DNA of 64,000 bases from Flavobacterium sp. Root901 (GTDB lineage: Bacteria; Bacteroidota; Bacteroidia; Flavobacteriales; Flavobacteriaceae), in assembly GCF_001429765.1 (NCBI RefSeq), contig NZ_LMJB01000001.1, forward strand, positions 435,896-499,895, given 5' to 3'. The position numbers and the translations under genes are program-made. Below, piece by piece: positions 8,932 to 19,782 of the stretch (position 1 is its first letter; each line of letters opens with the position of its first letter). Below the pieces are notes generated by a model. The model saw only the letters and a program-made list of their open reading frames with translations, was not told the origin of the DNA and searched no databases.

Positions 8932-8938
8932 AAAAAAC

Positions 8939-9274
8939 ATGGAAATTAAAAAACCCGAAAATATCGACGAATACATTGGCGGATTTCCAAATGAGGTTCA
9001 GGAAATTTTAGAAAAAATCAGAATAACGATTCAGAAAGCGGCGCCGGATGCCAAAGAAAAAATCAGTTATTCGATGCCCGCTTTTGAGCAAAACGGAATT
9101 GTAGTTTATTTTGCGGCATTTAAAAATCATATCGGATTATATGCTTTACCAAGCGGACACGAAACTTTTAAGGAAGAACTTTCAAAATATAAATCAGGAA
9201 AAGGTTCTGTTCAGTTTCCTTTGAAAGAAAAAATGCCGTATGATTTAATTACTAAAATCGTAAATTCAGAGTAA
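8939..9274 (+). CDS. DUF1801/YdhG-like small protein
   Basis: 111 residues. The pattern YIGGFPNEVQEILEKIRITIQKAAPDAKEKISYSMPAFEQNGIVVYFAAFKNHIGLY matches the YdhG/DUF1801 family, related in fold to frataxin and sometimes called an iron chaperone on that basis. No metal ligands are obvious beyond acidic residues. The start is eight bases after a 13-mer repeat element, so its promoter may lie in or before that repeat. Confidence 0.82.
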   Translation: MEIKKPENIDEYIGGFPNEVQEILEKIRITIQKAAPDAKEKISYSMPAFEQNGIVVYFAAFKNHIGLYALPSGHETFKEELSKYKSGKGSVQFPLKEKMPYDLITKIVNSE

Positions 9275-9312
9275 AAGAGAATCTGGAAAAAGCCAAAAAG
9301 AAATAATTGTAA

Positions 9313-9993
9313 ATGAATTTAACCGAGCATTACAATCAACTTTATAAATCTTCTTCTGAAGGGATTTTAAACGAAAATTATAATTTAGATTTCAAAATAA
9401 ATGACGTTTCAGATTCGAGATTTGGCATTACTCTTCTCCTCCGCCCCAGCGAAAAAATCAAAACCGAAATTCAGTTTTTTTTAAAGGAATTAAAAAGTGC
9501 TGAACCTTTTCAATATTATTACCCGGATTCTGATATCCACATAACTGTAATGTCGATTATTTCTTGTTATGAAGGTTTTAGTTTAGAAAAAATTAATGTT
9601 GAAGATTACGCCAAAGTCATCAAAAAAAGTATGGAAGATTTAGGAGAAATTAAAATTGATTTCCGAGGTGTAACGGCTTCAAATTCTGCTGTAATGATTC
9701 AGGGATTTCCATCAGATGAAACTCTGAATATTTTACGGAATAAGCTTCGGGAAAATTTCAGGAATTCAACTTTAGAACAAAGCATCGACAGTCGGTATCC
9801 CATCGCAGCAGCGCATTCGACTGTAATGCGTTTTACGGAAAAACTACAAAATCCTGAAAAATTAATTCAGGTTACAGATCAGTTTCGCGATTATAATTTT
9901 GGCGGATTTAAAGCTGAAAAATTAGAATTGGTTTTTAATGACTGGTATCTAAGAGAGAAAAGTACAAATCTATTATACAATTTTGTCTTGTGA
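9313..9993 (+). CDS. 2'-5' RNA ligase-type phosphoesterase
   Basis: 226 residues with the two HxT motifs of the 2H phosphoesterase superfamily: H76-I-T78 (DSDIHITVMS) and H168-S-T170 (AAHSTVMRF). Members act on 2',3'-cyclic phosphates or 2'-5' linkages in RNA and nucleotides. The intermotif region is normal. Although it belongs to an RNA-processing fold, it lies about 29 kb from the RNA-repair island and lacks that island's operator, so a functional link is only possible. Confidence 0.83.
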   Translation: MNLTEHYNQLYKSSSEGILNENYNLDFKINDVSDSRFGITLLLRPSEKIKTEIQFFLKELKSAEPFQYYYPDSDIHITVMSIISCYEGFSLEKINVEDYAKVIKKSMEDLGEIKIDFRGVTASNSAVMIQGFPSDETLNILRNKLRENFRNSTLEQSIDSRYPIAAAHSTVMRFTEKLQNPEKLIQVTDQFRDYNFGGFKAEKLELVFNDWYLREKSTNLLYNFVL

Positions 9994-10056
9994 TTTTTTT
10001 GCCGGGAATTACACTAATTTCACTAATTTTTTTAAGTGATATCAATTTTGGCAAAC

Positions 10057-10419
10057 TTATTTTTTAAACGTTCCAAAATGCCATAAAACACCAGAAGGAT
10101 CATGCAGAAAACATTCGCTTCCCCAGTCTAAATGTCGGGTTGGCGTTAATTTCACTCCATATTTTTCGGTTAAGTTTAAAGCTAAAAGTTCATTGTAATA
10201 ACGATCAGCATCATCAACTTCAACAAAAATCATGGTATTTTCAATCCAGTTTTTATCGTAATAGTCTTGTAGATAAAAAGCGGTTTCTCCTGATTTGAAA
10301 ACCGAAAAATTAGATTCTAAAACAACTTCTTCAAATCCTAAATCATGATAAAAACTTCTCGAAACTTCGAAATTTTCAGCACCAATAAATGGACGAATTG
10401 ATTTAATATTATGATTCAT
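10057..10419 (-). CDS. Glyoxalase/bleomycin-resistance superfamily protein
   Basis: 120 residues, a single vicinal-oxygen-chelate domain: IRPFIGAENFEVSRSFYHDLGFEEVVLES at the start and CFLHDPSGVLWHFGTF at the end. The family includes metal-dependent lyases, dioxygenases and drug-binding proteins. The start (minus strand, 10,419) lies 16 bases beyond the antiporter stop, so the two genes may share a transcript. Confidence 0.85.
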   Translation of the reverse strand: MNHNIKSIRPFIGAENFEVSRSFYHDLGFEEVVLESNFSVFKSGETAFYLQDYYDKNWIENTMIFVEVDDADRYYNELLALNLTEKYGVKLTPTRHLDWGSECFLHDPSGVLWHFGTFKK

Positions 10420-10435
10420 CTTTAATACTTTTTCT

Positions 10436-12583
10436 TTATCCTTTCTTCAAAATACTTCCCAGACCACGGCCAATCTGCTCAATTGCTTCCAGACTTTTGG
10501 TTAAAGGCGTGGCGGTAAAATCTTCATAAGCATCCATCGAAGTAATTTTGCGATCGTCCTGCGGATACACCAAAATGATATTATTATCGCTGAAGAATTT
10601 TTCGAATTTCTGAGGCAGCCTGTCAAAAATAGAATGATAAGAAACAGAACCTTTTCTGGATAAATTAAAAACAATTAAATCCGTCGGGCGAATTTCATCA
10701 GAAATGGCTTCAAAATCATCCCATTCCGTAACCGCTTTAAAACTTAATTTGGCATTTAGTTTAAGATTGTTAGCAATCTGCTGAATGGTCTGATGCGTTT
10801 TATATTCGGCATGAACCACAATCGGAATACTTAATTCCTGCGATAATCTGCAGATTTTCTGCAATAAAAGCTGAAATCCAATTCCTCTTTCAGAAAATGG
10901 CGGACAAATAAATATGAGTCTTTTTTCTTCAATAAAATTTCTATGAAATTTACAGATAAACAAACTCTTATCTACATTGTTAATAATTGAATCCACATTT
11001 TCTCCAAAGATTTTATCTAAGAAACCTGTTTTTTTCGGCCATCCAATAATTACAATGTCTGACATTATTTCTTTGGAAGTTCGTGCAATTCCACTCGCCG
11101 GATTATGATCAATTCTAGCAATAGTATTTATTTTTACTTCAGAAGCAGAAGCCTGAATAACAAACTTGTCAACCGTTTTTCTGTATTTTAAAATATTTTT
11201 TTCTGCCTGATCGTTATTAGGTACGATAGTTAAAAGCGTTACCGGATTGGAGGATTTCTTATCTTTTATTAAAAGAGCAAAATCCAGCAGACTGGCTGCT
11301 GCAGAGGTTTTGGCCAGCGGAATTAAAATATGTTCGTCTAAAATTTGATCTTTTCCCGTATCGGCATGTGAAATTTCTTCTTCACAAATTGCAATTTTCT
11401 TTGCCGCTTTTTCAGTTGCAAAAGAAGCTACAATACAAGTAATCAGGATTAAGATAATAGTTCCGTTTAAGATATTCTCATCCAGAATTTTAGCCTTAAA
11501 CCCAACTAAAATTACCGCCAGAGTTGCTGCAGCGTGCGCACTGCTCAAACCAAAAATAAGCTGTCTTTCGGTTTTACTGTATTTAAAAACAATTTGTGTG
11601 AAAAAGGCAGCAATCCATTTTCCAAAAATAGCCACAACACTTAAAGTTCCAGCCACAATTAAAGCGGTAGGACCACTCAAAATAACGCTGATATCAACAA
11701 GCATTCCAACAGAAATAAGGAAAAACGGAATAAACAGTGAATTCCCTATAAATTCAATTCTATTCATTAAAGCTGATGACTGCGGGATTAAAGGATTTAA
11801 TGCCAAACCGGCAACGAAGGCACCAATAATAGGCTCAACTCCTGCTGCTTCGGCCAAAAACGCCGCAAAGAAAACGACAGAAAGAACAAAAATATAATGG
11901 GCATGTTTTTCACTTTCCAGTTTTTTGAAAAACCATTTGGCAATTCTAGGGATCAATAAAAACATGATGGCAGAGAAAATAGCCAGCGAAACGCCCAGTT
12001 TAATCCAAAAAGCCTGATTTAGATTTCCCTGGCTGCTTCCCATAATTACGGCCAGAATGATCAAAACTGCGGTATCGGTTAAAATTGTTCCTCCAACTGT
12101 AATAGCAACAGCCTGGTTTTTTGCGATTCCAAGCTTGCTGACAATTGGATATGCCACCAGCGTATGGGTTGCAAACATACTTGCGGTTAAAAAACTGGCG
12201 TTAAAATCGTATTGCAGCAAATAAAAACAAACCGGAAAACCTATGGAAAGCGGAAAAATAAAAGTAAAAAATCCAAACAATAAACTCTTGTTTCGATTTG
12301 CCTTAAACTCATTCATATCCAATTCGAGACCCGCAATAAACATAATATACAAAAGTCCAATTGTCGAAAATAAATCGACTGCAGAGCTTTTTGCCAAAAT
12401 ATTTAATCCGTGCGGCCCAATGATAACTCCCGAAATAATTAATCCGATAATGCCGGGAATATTTATTTTTTTTAGTAAAATAGGCGACAGCAGGATAATG
12501 AAAAGTATTAAAGAAAAAATTAATACCGGATTGTTAAGAGGCAGTTCGAATTCGTGTAAAAAATGCTTGAAAAATTCTATCAT
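10436..12583 (-). CDS. CPA2-type cation:proton antiporter with cytosolic UspA-like domain
   Basis: 715 residues. The first ~400 contain about 12 membrane helices with the Na+/H+ exchanger pattern (GLIISGVIIGPHGLNIL, FIAGLELDMNEFK, GTILTDTAVLII, GVEPIIGAFVAGLALNPLIP). The C-terminal ~300 residues are soluble and resemble tandem universal-stress-protein domains (HILIPLAKTSAAASLLDFALLI; FICPPFSERGIGFQLLL) rather than the RCK/TrkA domain of KefB/C. It probably exchanges Na+ or K+ for protons across the inner membrane, with the cytosolic part sensing nucleotides. The divergent 317-base spacer to the serine dehydratase gene holds both promoters. Confidence 0.9.
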   Translation of the reverse strand: MIEFFKHFLHEFELPLNNPVLIFSLILFIILLSPILLKKINIPGIIGLIISGVIIGPHGLNILAKSSAVDLFSTIGLLYIMFIAGLELDMNEFKANRNKSLLFGFFTFIFPLSIGFPVCFYLLQYDFNASFLTASMFATHTLVAYPIVSKLGIAKNQAVAITVGGTILTDTAVLIILAVIMGSSQGNLNQAFWIKLGVSLAIFSAIMFLLIPRIAKWFFKKLESEKHAHYIFVLSVVFFAAFLAEAAGVEPIIGAFVAGLALNPLIPQSSALMNRIEFIGNSLFIPFFLISVGMLVDISVILSGPTALIVAGTLSVVAIFGKWIAAFFTQIVFKYSKTERQLIFGLSSAHAAATLAVILVGFKAKILDENILNGTIILILITCIVASFATEKAAKKIAICEEEISHADTGKDQILDEHILIPLAKTSAAASLLDFALLIKDKKSSNPVTLLTIVPNNDQAEKNILKYRKTVDKFVIQASASEVKINTIARIDHNPASGIARTSKEIMSDIVIIGWPKKTGFLDKIFGENVDSIINNVDKSLFICKFHRNFIEEKRLIFICPPFSERGIGFQLLLQKICRLSQELSIPIVVHAEYKTHQTIQQIANNLKLNAKLSFKAVTEWDDFEAISDEIRPTDLIVFNLSRKGSVSYHSIFDRLPQKFEKFFSDNNIILVYPQDDRKITSMDAYEDFTATPLTKSLEAIEQIGRGLGSILKKG

Positions 12584-12873
12584 AATGTAATTTTATCTTT
12601 TTGTGGTATTCTAAATTTTCGTAAAAAGACATTGCTAGAATTAAAACGAAATCACCTGAAGCTTCGGTTAATTCACATTTAGATAATTAAAAGAAACAGC
12701 AGATTAAGATAGTTGCATCTTTACAAAAATACCTAAAAAAGGTTAACTTTTGACGAAAACCACATATTAAGGAATTAAATTTATTTCGTTGCCAAATTAT
12801 TAAAATTTAATACCTTTTTTAACAAATATGCAAGATTAACATTCAAAATTAATTCATCATTGCATTATTCAAT

Positions 12874-12881
12874 TATCTTTG
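12874..12881 (+). promoter_or_regulatory. Candidate -7 element for the serine dehydratase gene
   Basis: TATCTTTG matches the Bacteroidota TAnnTTTG core and lies 19 bases before the ATG. No convincing -33 TTTG was seen at the usual distance. The rest of the 12,584-12,900 spacer is AT-rich with nothing else recognisable. Confidence 0.5.
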
Positions 12882-12900
12882 TCTTACCAAAACTTGAACA

Positions 12901-14328
12901 ATGGAAGAATGTATCTCTGTTTTTGATATGCTTAAAATTGGCGTTGGCCCTTCAAGCTCACATACTTTAGGTCCGTGGAGAGCCGCCGAACGTTTTTTAG
13001 AAGAGTTAAAAAACGAATCGATTTTAGATCAGGTTACAAGAGTAAAAGTCGATTTATACGGCTCTCTTTCCTTAACCGGAAAAGGCCATGCAACCGATTT
13101 ATCTGTTATGCTTGGATTAAGCGGACAGGATCCTGAATATATACCGGTCGAAAATATTGCGGGAATCATCAAAACAATTGAAGATACAAACGAAATTAAT
13201 CTTGCGGGTCAATACAAGATTCCGTTTTATTTTCTTCAGGACATTGTATTCAATAAAGATTTTCTGCCTTTTCATGCAAATGGATTAAAATTCACGGCTT
13301 ATAAAAATGATGGTTCTGAGTATGAATCTACTTTTTATTCTATTGGCGGTGGTTTTGTTGTAAAAGAAGAGCGTGAAAATGCCAAAATTAAAGAAGTAAT
13401 CAAATGTGCTTTTCCCTTCCCGGTCCAAAATGCGGTTGAGCTTTTAAATTATACGGTTTCAGAAAACAAATCAATTTCAGAGATTGTTTATGAAAACGAA
13501 AAATCGATGCGCTCTGAAGAAGAAATTCATTCAGAATTAATGCGTATTTGGAAAACCATGTTAGAATGCATGTACATTGGCTGTCATTCAGAAGGGATTC
13601 TTCCGGGCGGTTTGCATGTCCGAAGACGTGCCTTCGATATGCACCAAAATCTAATTGGTTTATCAAATTATACAGATCCGCAATCCTGGCTGGAAGAAAT
13701 TAGAAAGACGGAAGTAAAATTTCGCCAGATTTTAAAATGGGTCAGCTGTTTTGCACTTGCCGTGAATGAAGTAAATGCTTCTTTAGGCCGTGTTGTAACT
13801 GCCCCAACCAATGGAAGTGCAGGCGTAATTCCGGCCGTTTTAATGTATTATCTGGTTATTGAAAACCATAATGCGGGAGAAAAAGAAATCAAACAATTTT
13901 TAATGGTTGCCGGAGAAATTGGAAGCATCTTTAAAAAAGGATCAACAATTTCTGCTGCAATGGGCGGCTGTCAGGCCGAAATTGGCGTATCATCATCTAT
14001 GGCTGCAGCGGCACTTTGTGAATTAATGGGCGGTACTCCGGCTCAGGTTTTAATGGCTGCCGAAATTGCAATGGAACATCATTTAGGACTAACCTGCGAT
14101 CCAATTGGCGGTTTGGTTCAGATTCCGTGTATCGAAAGAAATACGATGGGCGCCATAAAAGCCATAAATGCTGCAGAACTGGCACTTGAAACCGATTCTA
14201 AAAATGCCAAAGTGCCTCTAGATAAAGTAATTAATACAATGTGGCAGACGGCAAAAGATATGAATTCAAAATATAAGGAAACGTCAGAAGGCGGTCTGGC
14301 AATTGCCGTTAACATGGCAGACTGCTAG
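12901..14328 (+). CDS. sdaA: L-serine ammonia-lyase, single-chain iron-sulfur type
   Basis: 475 residues, the usual length of the fused beta+alpha enzyme. N-terminal SDH-beta domain ([25 protein letters not shown]) and C-terminal SDH-alpha domain with [41 protein letters not shown] and [18 protein letters not shown], whose cysteines ligate the [4Fe-4S] cluster. It deaminates L-serine to pyruvate and ammonia in the cytoplasm. It is monocistronic as far as can be seen. Confidence 0.95.
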   Translation: MEECISVFDMLKIGVGPSSSHTLGPWRAAERFLEELKNESILDQVTRVKVDLYGSLSLTGKGHATDLSVMLGLSGQDPEYIPVENIAGIIKTIEDTNEINLAGQYKIPFYFLQDIVFNKDFLPFHANGLKFTAYKNDGSEYESTFYSIGGGFVVKEERENAKIKEVIKCAFPFPVQNAVELLNYTVSENKSISEIVYENEKSMRSEEEIHSELMRIWKTMLECMYIGCHSEGILPGGLHVRRRAFDMHQNLIGLSNYTDPQSWLEEIRKTEVKFRQILKWVSCFALAVNEVNASLGRVVTAPTNGSAGVIPAVLMYYLVIENHNAGEKEIKQFLMVAGEIGSIFKKGSTISAAMGGCQAEIGVSSSMAAAALCELMGGTPAQVLMAAEIAMEHHLGLTCDPIGGLVQIPCIERNTMGAIKAINAAELALETDSKNAKVPLDKVINTMWQTAKDMNSKYKETSEGGLAIAVNMADC

Positions 14329-14405
14329 TTTTTTTTAACAAGAATTTTCACTTTTTTTTTAGCAATAATACAGAAAAAAATAATGAAATTTGCGCCTGAA
14401 AATAA

Positions 14406-15614
14406 ATGAAAATATTTATGAAAAAAATCTATATTCTAACTGCACTATTTTTGACAGTTATATTAAATGCGCAACAACGTTACTTTGTTAACTCAGACAC
14501 GAGGCTTTATACCTCTGCCAGTACTTCTGCTGATTTTTTGGGATACTTTAAATACGGCGCAGAAGTCCAGTTATTATCCGAAAATAAAAACGGCTGGTAT
14601 AAAGTAAAAGCGGATAATTTAAATGAAGGCTTTATTCAGGGAAAATTTATTGCTTCAAGTTTAAATGCCAAAGATGAAAAAATAAAAGATAAAGAAAACC
14701 CTATAATTGAAGGTGGAGATAATTACAACGGCGGAAATCACCTTTTTGTTTTGGCTGCCGGACTGAAAGCAAGAGCATTACCGGATAAAAATTCAAAAAT
14801 AAAAGAAATCTTCTTTACCGGAGATGCTGTTACTGTTAATTATCTTCCTAAAAATCCGGAAGAATGGGTTAATATAAATGGTAGTTTTGATCCGGAATAT
14901 GCACAATATACGCTCCGAAAATTTATTGGCAAAAGACCGGATTTTGATTCTCTTCTAAAAGATTTTGACAAGCTGGATGTAAACGCAGTTTCTGATCGTA
15001 AAACTCTTGGAGAAAGAATTGTTGAGCTGGCATGGAACAGCGAAAATTCTAAACTTGCTCCCGCCTATCAAAGATATTATGAAGTTGTAAAGCAATTAAA
15101 TGATCCTAAACTTATTACTGATACTGAATTGAATATGGCTATTGCAAAAGGATTGGCAAGCCATAAAACATCTGAACAAATTATTGCTTTCTTCAAAAAG
15201 GCAGAGTTTAGCCTAAAAGGATTGAAAACAAAATCTCTTTATTCTACCCAGAAAAATATACTAAGCACTTTTGGCAAACCTTCAAAAAAAGCGAATGTCA
15301 GCGATGAATGCGGACTATATTTAAGCGACCTTTTTTATTATTATCCGGATTTAGAGGTTTCTGTTAACGAAAAGAAAAATCAGGCAGAAATTATCAAGGT
15401 TTTTATTAATGAAAACAACAAATTTATTATTAATGCGAACGCAGTTTTAGATAATTCGCTATCAGAAAAAGCTTTCATTGAAAAATATGGAACTTATATT
15501 GATGCTTCCATAAAATCACCTCATAATTATTCTATTATAATGGACGACAGTCAATTTAAAATAGAATTTAAAGACGGTAAACTTTTTTCTGTTGAAATAT
15601 TCTTTTATTGCTGA
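14406..15614 (+). CDS. Exported SH3-domain protein
   Basis: 402 residues with a Sec signal peptide (hydrophobic segment [14 protein letters not shown]; a second in-frame ATG at 14,418 may be the true start and gives a cleaner signal). Two bacterial SH3-like segments are visible: residues ~25-85 ([26 protein letters not shown]) and ~115-155 ([28 protein letters not shown]). The rest is an uncharacterised mixed region. SH3b domains usually bind cell-wall or peptide ligands, so a periplasmic binding role is likely. The panB gene begins 50 bases downstream. Confidence 0.75.
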   Translation: MKIFMKKIYILTALFLTVILNAQQRYFVNSDTRLYTSASTSADFLGYFKYGAEVQLLSENKNGWYKVKADNLNEGFIQGKFIASSLNAKDEKIKDKENPIIEGGDNYNGGNHLFVLAAGLKARALPDKNSKIKEIFFTGDAVTVNYLPKNPEEWVNINGSFDPEYAQYTLRKFIGKRPDFDSLLKDFDKLDVNAVSDRKTLGERIVELAWNSENSKLAPAYQRYYEVVKQLNDPKLITDTELNMAIAKGLASHKTSEQIIAFFKKAEFSLKGLKTKSLYSTQKNILSTFGKPSKKANVSDECGLYLSDLFYYYPDLEVSVNEKKNQAEIIKVFINENNKFIINANAVLDNSLSEKAFIEKYGTYIDASIKSPHNYSIIMDDSQFKIEFKDGKLFSVEIFFYC

Positions 15615-15664
15615 TTCCCCTTTTACAATTATTCAATACTTTTACAGTATCAAAAAAATATAAA

Positions 15665-16483
15665 ATGTCAGTAGCAAAAAAAGATTATAAAAGAATCACC
15701 ACAAAGTCATTAATTGAAATGAAAAGCAACGGAGAAAAAATCTCTATGCTTACCGCGTATGATTATACAATGGCTAAAATTGTTGATACCGCCGGAGTCG
15801 ATGTGATTTTAGTAGGAGATTCTGCTTCAAACGTAATGGCTGGTCACGAAACGACGCTTCCAATTACTTTAGATCAAATGATATACCACGCTTCATCTGT
15901 AGTCCGCGCTGTAGAAAGAGGTTTGGTTGTGGTTGATTTACCTTTCGGAAGTTACCAGTCAGATCCAAAAGAAGCTTTGCGTTCTGCTATCAGAATCATG
16001 AAAGAAAGCGGCGGACATGCTGTAAAATTAGAAGGCGGGAAAGAAATAAAAGAATCAATCAAAAAAATATTAAATGCCGGTATTCCGGTTATGGGACATT
16101 TAGGTTTAACACCTCAATCGATCTATAAATTTGGAACTTACAGTGTTCGTGCAAAAGAAGAACAAGAAGCTGAAAAATTGATCGAAGATGCCCAAATGCT
16201 TGAAAAAGTAGGCTGTTTTGGAGTTGTTCTTGAAAAAATCCCTGCAGCTCTGGCTGAAAAAGTAGCAAAAAGTATTTCAATTCCCGTTATAGGAATTGGT
16301 GCCGGAGGCGGCGTTGACGGTCAGGTTTTAGTTATTCATGATATGTTAGGAATGAATAATGAATTCAGCCCGCGTTTCTTGCGTCGTTATTTAAATCTTT
16401 ATGAAGAAATGACAAAAGCAATCGGCCAGTATGCTGCTGATGTTAAATCCAGCGATTTTCCTAATGCTGGAGAGCAATATTAA
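15665..16483 (+). CDS. panB: 3-methyl-2-oxobutanoate hydroxymethyltransferase
   Basis: 272 residues from the ATG at 15,665 (an upstream TTG extends the frame but overlaps the previous gene and is not conserved-looking). Motifs: [80 protein letters not shown] and [24 protein letters not shown], all standard for PanB. It catalyses the first committed step of pantothenate synthesis, adding a hydroxymethyl group from methylene-tetrahydrofolate to ketoisovalerate. Cytoplasmic. Confidence 0.97.
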   Translation: MSVAKKDYKRITTKSLIEMKSNGEKISMLTAYDYTMAKIVDTAGVDVILVGDSASNVMAGHETTLPITLDQMIYHASSVVRAVERGLVVVDLPFGSYQSDPKEALRSAIRIMKESGGHAVKLEGGKEIKESIKKILNAGIPVMGHLGLTPQSIYKFGTYSVRAKEEQEAEKLIEDAQMLEKVGCFGVVLEKIPAALAEKVAKSISIPVIGIGAGGGVDGQVLVIHDMLGMNNEFSPRFLRRYLNLYEEMTKAIGQYAADVKSSDFPNAGEQY

Positions 16484-16488
16484 TTTCA

Positions 16489-16530
16489 AGATGCTAAGGT
16501 TCTAAGTTCCTGAGATTCTAAGTTTTCAGG
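16489..16530. repeat. Heptad-like GCTAAGGTTCTAAG repeat, copy 1
   Basis: Reads ATGCTAAGGTTCTAAGTTCC then TGAGATTCTAAG. The same short units recur at 42,336, 47,226 and 49,820, each between genes. Confidence 0.7.
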
Positions 16531-16577
16531 GGCAAAAATTTAAAAAGCTTTTTTTATAATTATAAAAATCTTAATTG

Positions 16578-16606
16578 CCTCCAGCTTTAGCTGGAGGTTC
16601 ATTTTT
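16578..16606 (+). terminator. Stem-loop after panB
   Basis: An 8-bp perfect stem (CCTCCAGC / GCTGGAGG) with a TTTA loop, followed by TTCATTTTT. It may terminate panB. The same sequence is also a common interspersed palindrome in flavobacteria, so it may be a repeat used as a terminator. Confidence 0.65.
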
Positions 16607-16688
16607 AAGTATGTTCAAAAGCTTTAGACTAATACATAAACTATTGGAATTAATCTAAAAACAGAATTCTAAATTCCCAAGTATAAAA

Positions 16689-17378
16689 ATGAAAATTCTT
16701 TCAGATAAAAATAATCTCCAGATATTACATGAGGATAATCACATTATTGTGGTTAATAAACGTGTTGGTGATATTGTACAAGGTGATAAAACAGGTGATA
16801 AGCCTTTGTCTGATATTGTAAAAGAATATATCAAAGACAAATACAATAAACCGGGCGATGTTTTTTTGGGAGTAATTCACCGATTAGATCGTCCCACAAC
16901 CGGAATTGTGGTTTTTGCCAGAACAAGTAAAGCATTGTCACGTATGAATGAATTGTTCAGCAATCGTGAAACTCAAAAAACGTATTGGGCAGTTGTAAAG
17001 AATAAACCAGCCGATGCAGCTGCAAAACTGGTTCATTATTTAAAACGAAATGAAAAAAATAATACATCAAAAGCACATTTAAAAGAAGTTCCGGACAGTA
17101 AACTGGCCAGTCTTGATTATAAAATTATAAAAGAACTTCAAAATTATACAGCCCTGGAAATCAATCTCCATACGGGGCGTCATCATCAAATTCGTGCACA
17201 ATTATCTGCTATTGGTTCACCAATAAAAGGAGATTTAAAATACGGCTCTGACAGAAGTAATCCTGATGGAGGTATACATCTTCATGCCAGAAAGCTGGTT
17301 TTTGTCCATCCGGTATCCAAAGAAAATATTACGATTATTGCCCCAACTCCTGACGAAACGATTTGGAATGCCGTATGA
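16689..17378 (+). CDS. RluA-family RNA pseudouridine synthase
   Basis: 229 residues, the catalytic domain only (no S4 domain). The RluA motif GVIHRLDRPTTGIVVFARTSKAL carries the catalytic aspartate, and ALEINLHTGRHHQIRAQLSAIG and GGIHLHARKLVFVHPV complete the active site. It should isomerise specific uridines in rRNA or tRNA. The target cannot be told from sequence alone. The short form resembles flavobacterial proteins annotated as RluC/TruC-like. Confidence 0.92.
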   Translation: MKILSDKNNLQILHEDNHIIVVNKRVGDIVQGDKTGDKPLSDIVKEYIKDKYNKPGDVFLGVIHRLDRPTTGIVVFARTSKALSRMNELFSNRETQKTYWAVVKNKPADAAAKLVHYLKRNEKNNTSKAHLKEVPDSKLASLDYKIIKELQNYTALEINLHTGRHHQIRAQLSAIGSPIKGDLKYGSDRSNPDGGIHLHARKLVFVHPVSKENITIIAPTPDETIWNAV

Positions 17379-17454
17379 TTTTTATGATTAAATTGTTAAT
17401 TTTTTAATTTTTATCGATTAACTTGCATATCCTAAAAAACAAGCTAATCAAAAA

Positions 17455-18783
17455 ATGGATTTCAAAAACGACATTGGATACAGAAAAGAAACGCTCAAAA
17501 AGTTATTACATAACATTCAGGAAAGCGAAGATTTAATTGTAAAAGCGCTGTACGATGATTTTAAAAAACCTGAATTTGAAGCTGTTTTAACCGAGACAAA
17601 TTATGTCATTTCAGAATTAAAAGACACAATTAAAAATATTAATTCCTGGGCAAAAAGAAAACGTGTTTTTCCATCCCTGCTGAATTTTCCTTCTAAAGAT
17701 TACATTTACAAAGAGCCTTACGGAAATGTCTTAGTAATTGCTCCGTGGAATTATCCGTTTCAATTGGCTTTATGTCCGTTAATTTCTGCAGTCGCTGCCG
17801 GAAACAGAGTAGTTTTAAAACCATCAGAACTTACGCCTCACACCTCTTCTGTTATTGCTAAAATAATACAAAAAACATTCCATATCAATCACGTTGAAGT
17901 CTTTGAAGGCGGAGTTGAAGTTTCGAATAAATTACTGGCACAGCGCTGGGATTATATCTTTTTTACCGGAAGTGCTGCTGTTGGAAAAATCGTTGCAAAA
18001 GCTGCTGCTGAAAACCTGACTCCGGTTACATTAGAATTGGGCGGGAAAAATCCGTGTGTTATCGATGAAACTGCCAACTTAAAATTAGCTGCAAAAAGAA
18101 TCGTCTGGGGAAAATTTATAAATGCCGGACAAACCTGCATTGCCCCTGATTATATTTTAATTCAAAAAAATATGAAAGTTAATTTCGTTTCATTTTTAAT
18201 GGAAGAAATTGTAAAAGCATACGGTAAAAAAATAGACAAATCCCCAGATTTTGCCCGAATCATAAATACTAAAAACTGGGTTCGCCTGGATCAGATGATT
18301 GAGAAGGAAAAAGTAATTTTTGGTGGAGAAACCAACCACGATAAACTTTATATTGCTCCAACATTAATTGAAGATCCAAGTTTAGACAGCCCGGTTATGA
18401 AAGAGGAAATCTTTGGACCAATTTTACCAATTTTGACTTATGAAACTGAATCTGATATACATAACGTAATTAGTAAGTACGAAAAACCTCTCGCGTTTTA
18501 TATCTTTAGTGAAAATAAATCATTTGCTAAAAAATTAATCCTAAATTATTCATTTGGAGGCGGCTGCATAAACGATACAGTAGTTCATTTTTCTAATAAA
18601 AGACTGCCTTTTGGCGGTGTCGGTCACAGCGGAATCGGAGCTTATCATGGTAAATTAAGCTTTGATACTTTTTCTCACCATAAACCGATGGTAAAAAAGG
18701 CAAACTGGCTCGATATGCCCATGAGATATGCACCTTATAAGGATAAACTGGCTTCAATAAAACGCATTTTAGACTGGCTTTAA
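17455..18783 (+). CDS. Aldehyde dehydrogenase family protein
   Basis: 442 residues, class 3-like (fatty aldehyde) ALDH. Motifs: EPYGNVLVIAPWNYPFQLALCPLISAVAAGN (substrate/NAD region), FFTGSAAVGKIVAKAAAENLTPVTLELGGKNPCVI, NAGQTCIAPDY (catalytic Cys) and EEIFGPILPIL. It oxidises aldehydes to acids with NAD(P)+. The C-terminal hydrophobic tail (KRILDWL) is short. Alone in its transcription unit, 76 bases after the pseudouridine synthase. Confidence 0.92.
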   Translation: MDFKNDIGYRKETLKKLLHNIQESEDLIVKALYDDFKKPEFEAVLTETNYVISELKDTIKNINSWAKRKRVFPSLLNFPSKDYIYKEPYGNVLVIAPWNYPFQLALCPLISAVAAGNRVVLKPSELTPHTSSVIAKIIQKTFHINHVEVFEGGVEVSNKLLAQRWDYIFFTGSAAVGKIVAKAAAENLTPVTLELGGKNPCVIDETANLKLAAKRIVWGKFINAGQTCIAPDYILIQKNMKVNFVSFLMEEIVKAYGKKIDKSPDFARIINTKNWVRLDQMIEKEKVIFGGETNHDKLYIAPTLIEDPSLDSPVMKEEIFGPILPILTYETESDIHNVISKYEKPLAFYIFSENKSFAKKLILNYSFGGGCINDTVVHFSNKRLPFGGVGHSGIGAYHGKLSFDTFSHHKPMVKKANWLDMPMRYAPYKDKLASIKRILDWL

Positions 18784-18897
18784 ATTAGAAACAATTTCGT
18801 AATGTTTTTTAGATTTTTATACGGAATTGATTTTAAATATTATATTTACGTCAACAATTATTAAGACTAAGAATATAATACAACTCTACTTTTTAAA

Positions 18898-19692
18898 ATG
18901 AAATCTACACCTGAACAAATTGAGGACATCAAAAAAGATGGCTATTCGATAGATTTTTCTAATGTTTTTAATTACGCTTTTGAAAACTATAAAAAAATAG
19001 CTGTTTACTCTGGGATAATAATGTTAATCCTTACAATTGTTTTCTTTATACTATTTACTTTATTAGGAACAATTTACGGCGATTTAAAGGGCTTGTCTGA
19101 TAACCTTGTAAAACTTTTGGGAAATCAGGATACTGCATCGACTGAATTTCTAATCCTGACAATTTCAATTACATTTATAACGGCTTTATTTACCCCTTTT
19201 GGTGCCGGTTTTCTTAAAATGGCACAATATGCAGATAAGGATCAGAAATTTAATTTTTCATCCATTTTCAGTTATTACAACCCACCCTATGTATTTCCAT
19301 TATTTTCTGCTGCTTTTATTTTGGGAGTTGTAAGTACTGGAATTAATTATCTTTTAGAAACCCTTGGAGTTAGTTATTTAGGATCTGCATTGTCATTATT
19401 CATTTCGTATTTTACTTTTTTTACAATTCCATTAATTGTTTTTGGAAACCTAAGTGTTTTTGATGCGATAAAATCAAGTATAATTCTTGTGAGCAAAAAC
19501 CCTTTAACAATTTTTGGGCTTTTTATAATAGGCTATATTGGCTCAGTCGTAGGTGTTGTGGTTTGTGTAGTCGGAATATTTTTTACGGCTGTATTTAATA
19601 CTTCTATAACTTATGCTGCTTATTTTTCAATTTTTGATGATGAAGAAAAACGAGATCCTATTGATTCAATTGGAAGATCGGATTTAGAATAA
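18898..19692 (+). CDS. Multi-helix membrane protein, unknown function
   Basis: 264 residues with five to six hydrophobic segments (about 38-62, 80-100, 128-150, 160-182, 203-230). N- and C-terminal tails are charged. It resembles flavobacterial membrane proteins that carry an unreliable carotene-monooxygenase label; I see no catalytic motif and do not support that name. It precedes the large hybrid kinase by 90 bases on the same strand, so it might be co-expressed. Confidence 0.7.
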   Translation: MKSTPEQIEDIKKDGYSIDFSNVFNYAFENYKKIAVYSGIIMLILTIVFFILFTLLGTIYGDLKGLSDNLVKLLGNQDTASTEFLILTISITFITALFTPFGAGFLKMAQYADKDQKFNFSSIFSYYNPPYVFPLFSAAFILGVVSTGINYLLETLGVSYLGSALSLFISYFTFFTIPLIVFGNLSVFDAIKSSIILVSKNPLTIFGLFIIGYIGSVVGVVVCVVGIFFTAVFNTSITYAAYFSIFDDEEKRDPIDSIGRSDLE

Positions 19693-19782
19693 AAAACTGA
19701 ATTCTAATATCAACAAGAGCCTAACCAACTCTTTATTAGAATTTTAAACTATTTTTACTAAACCAAATTACGCTCAAAATCT

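Noticed and set aside
18898..19692. Carotene monooxygenase label for the membrane protein
   Set aside because: No iron-binding histidine pattern of that enzyme family; only membrane helices are visible.
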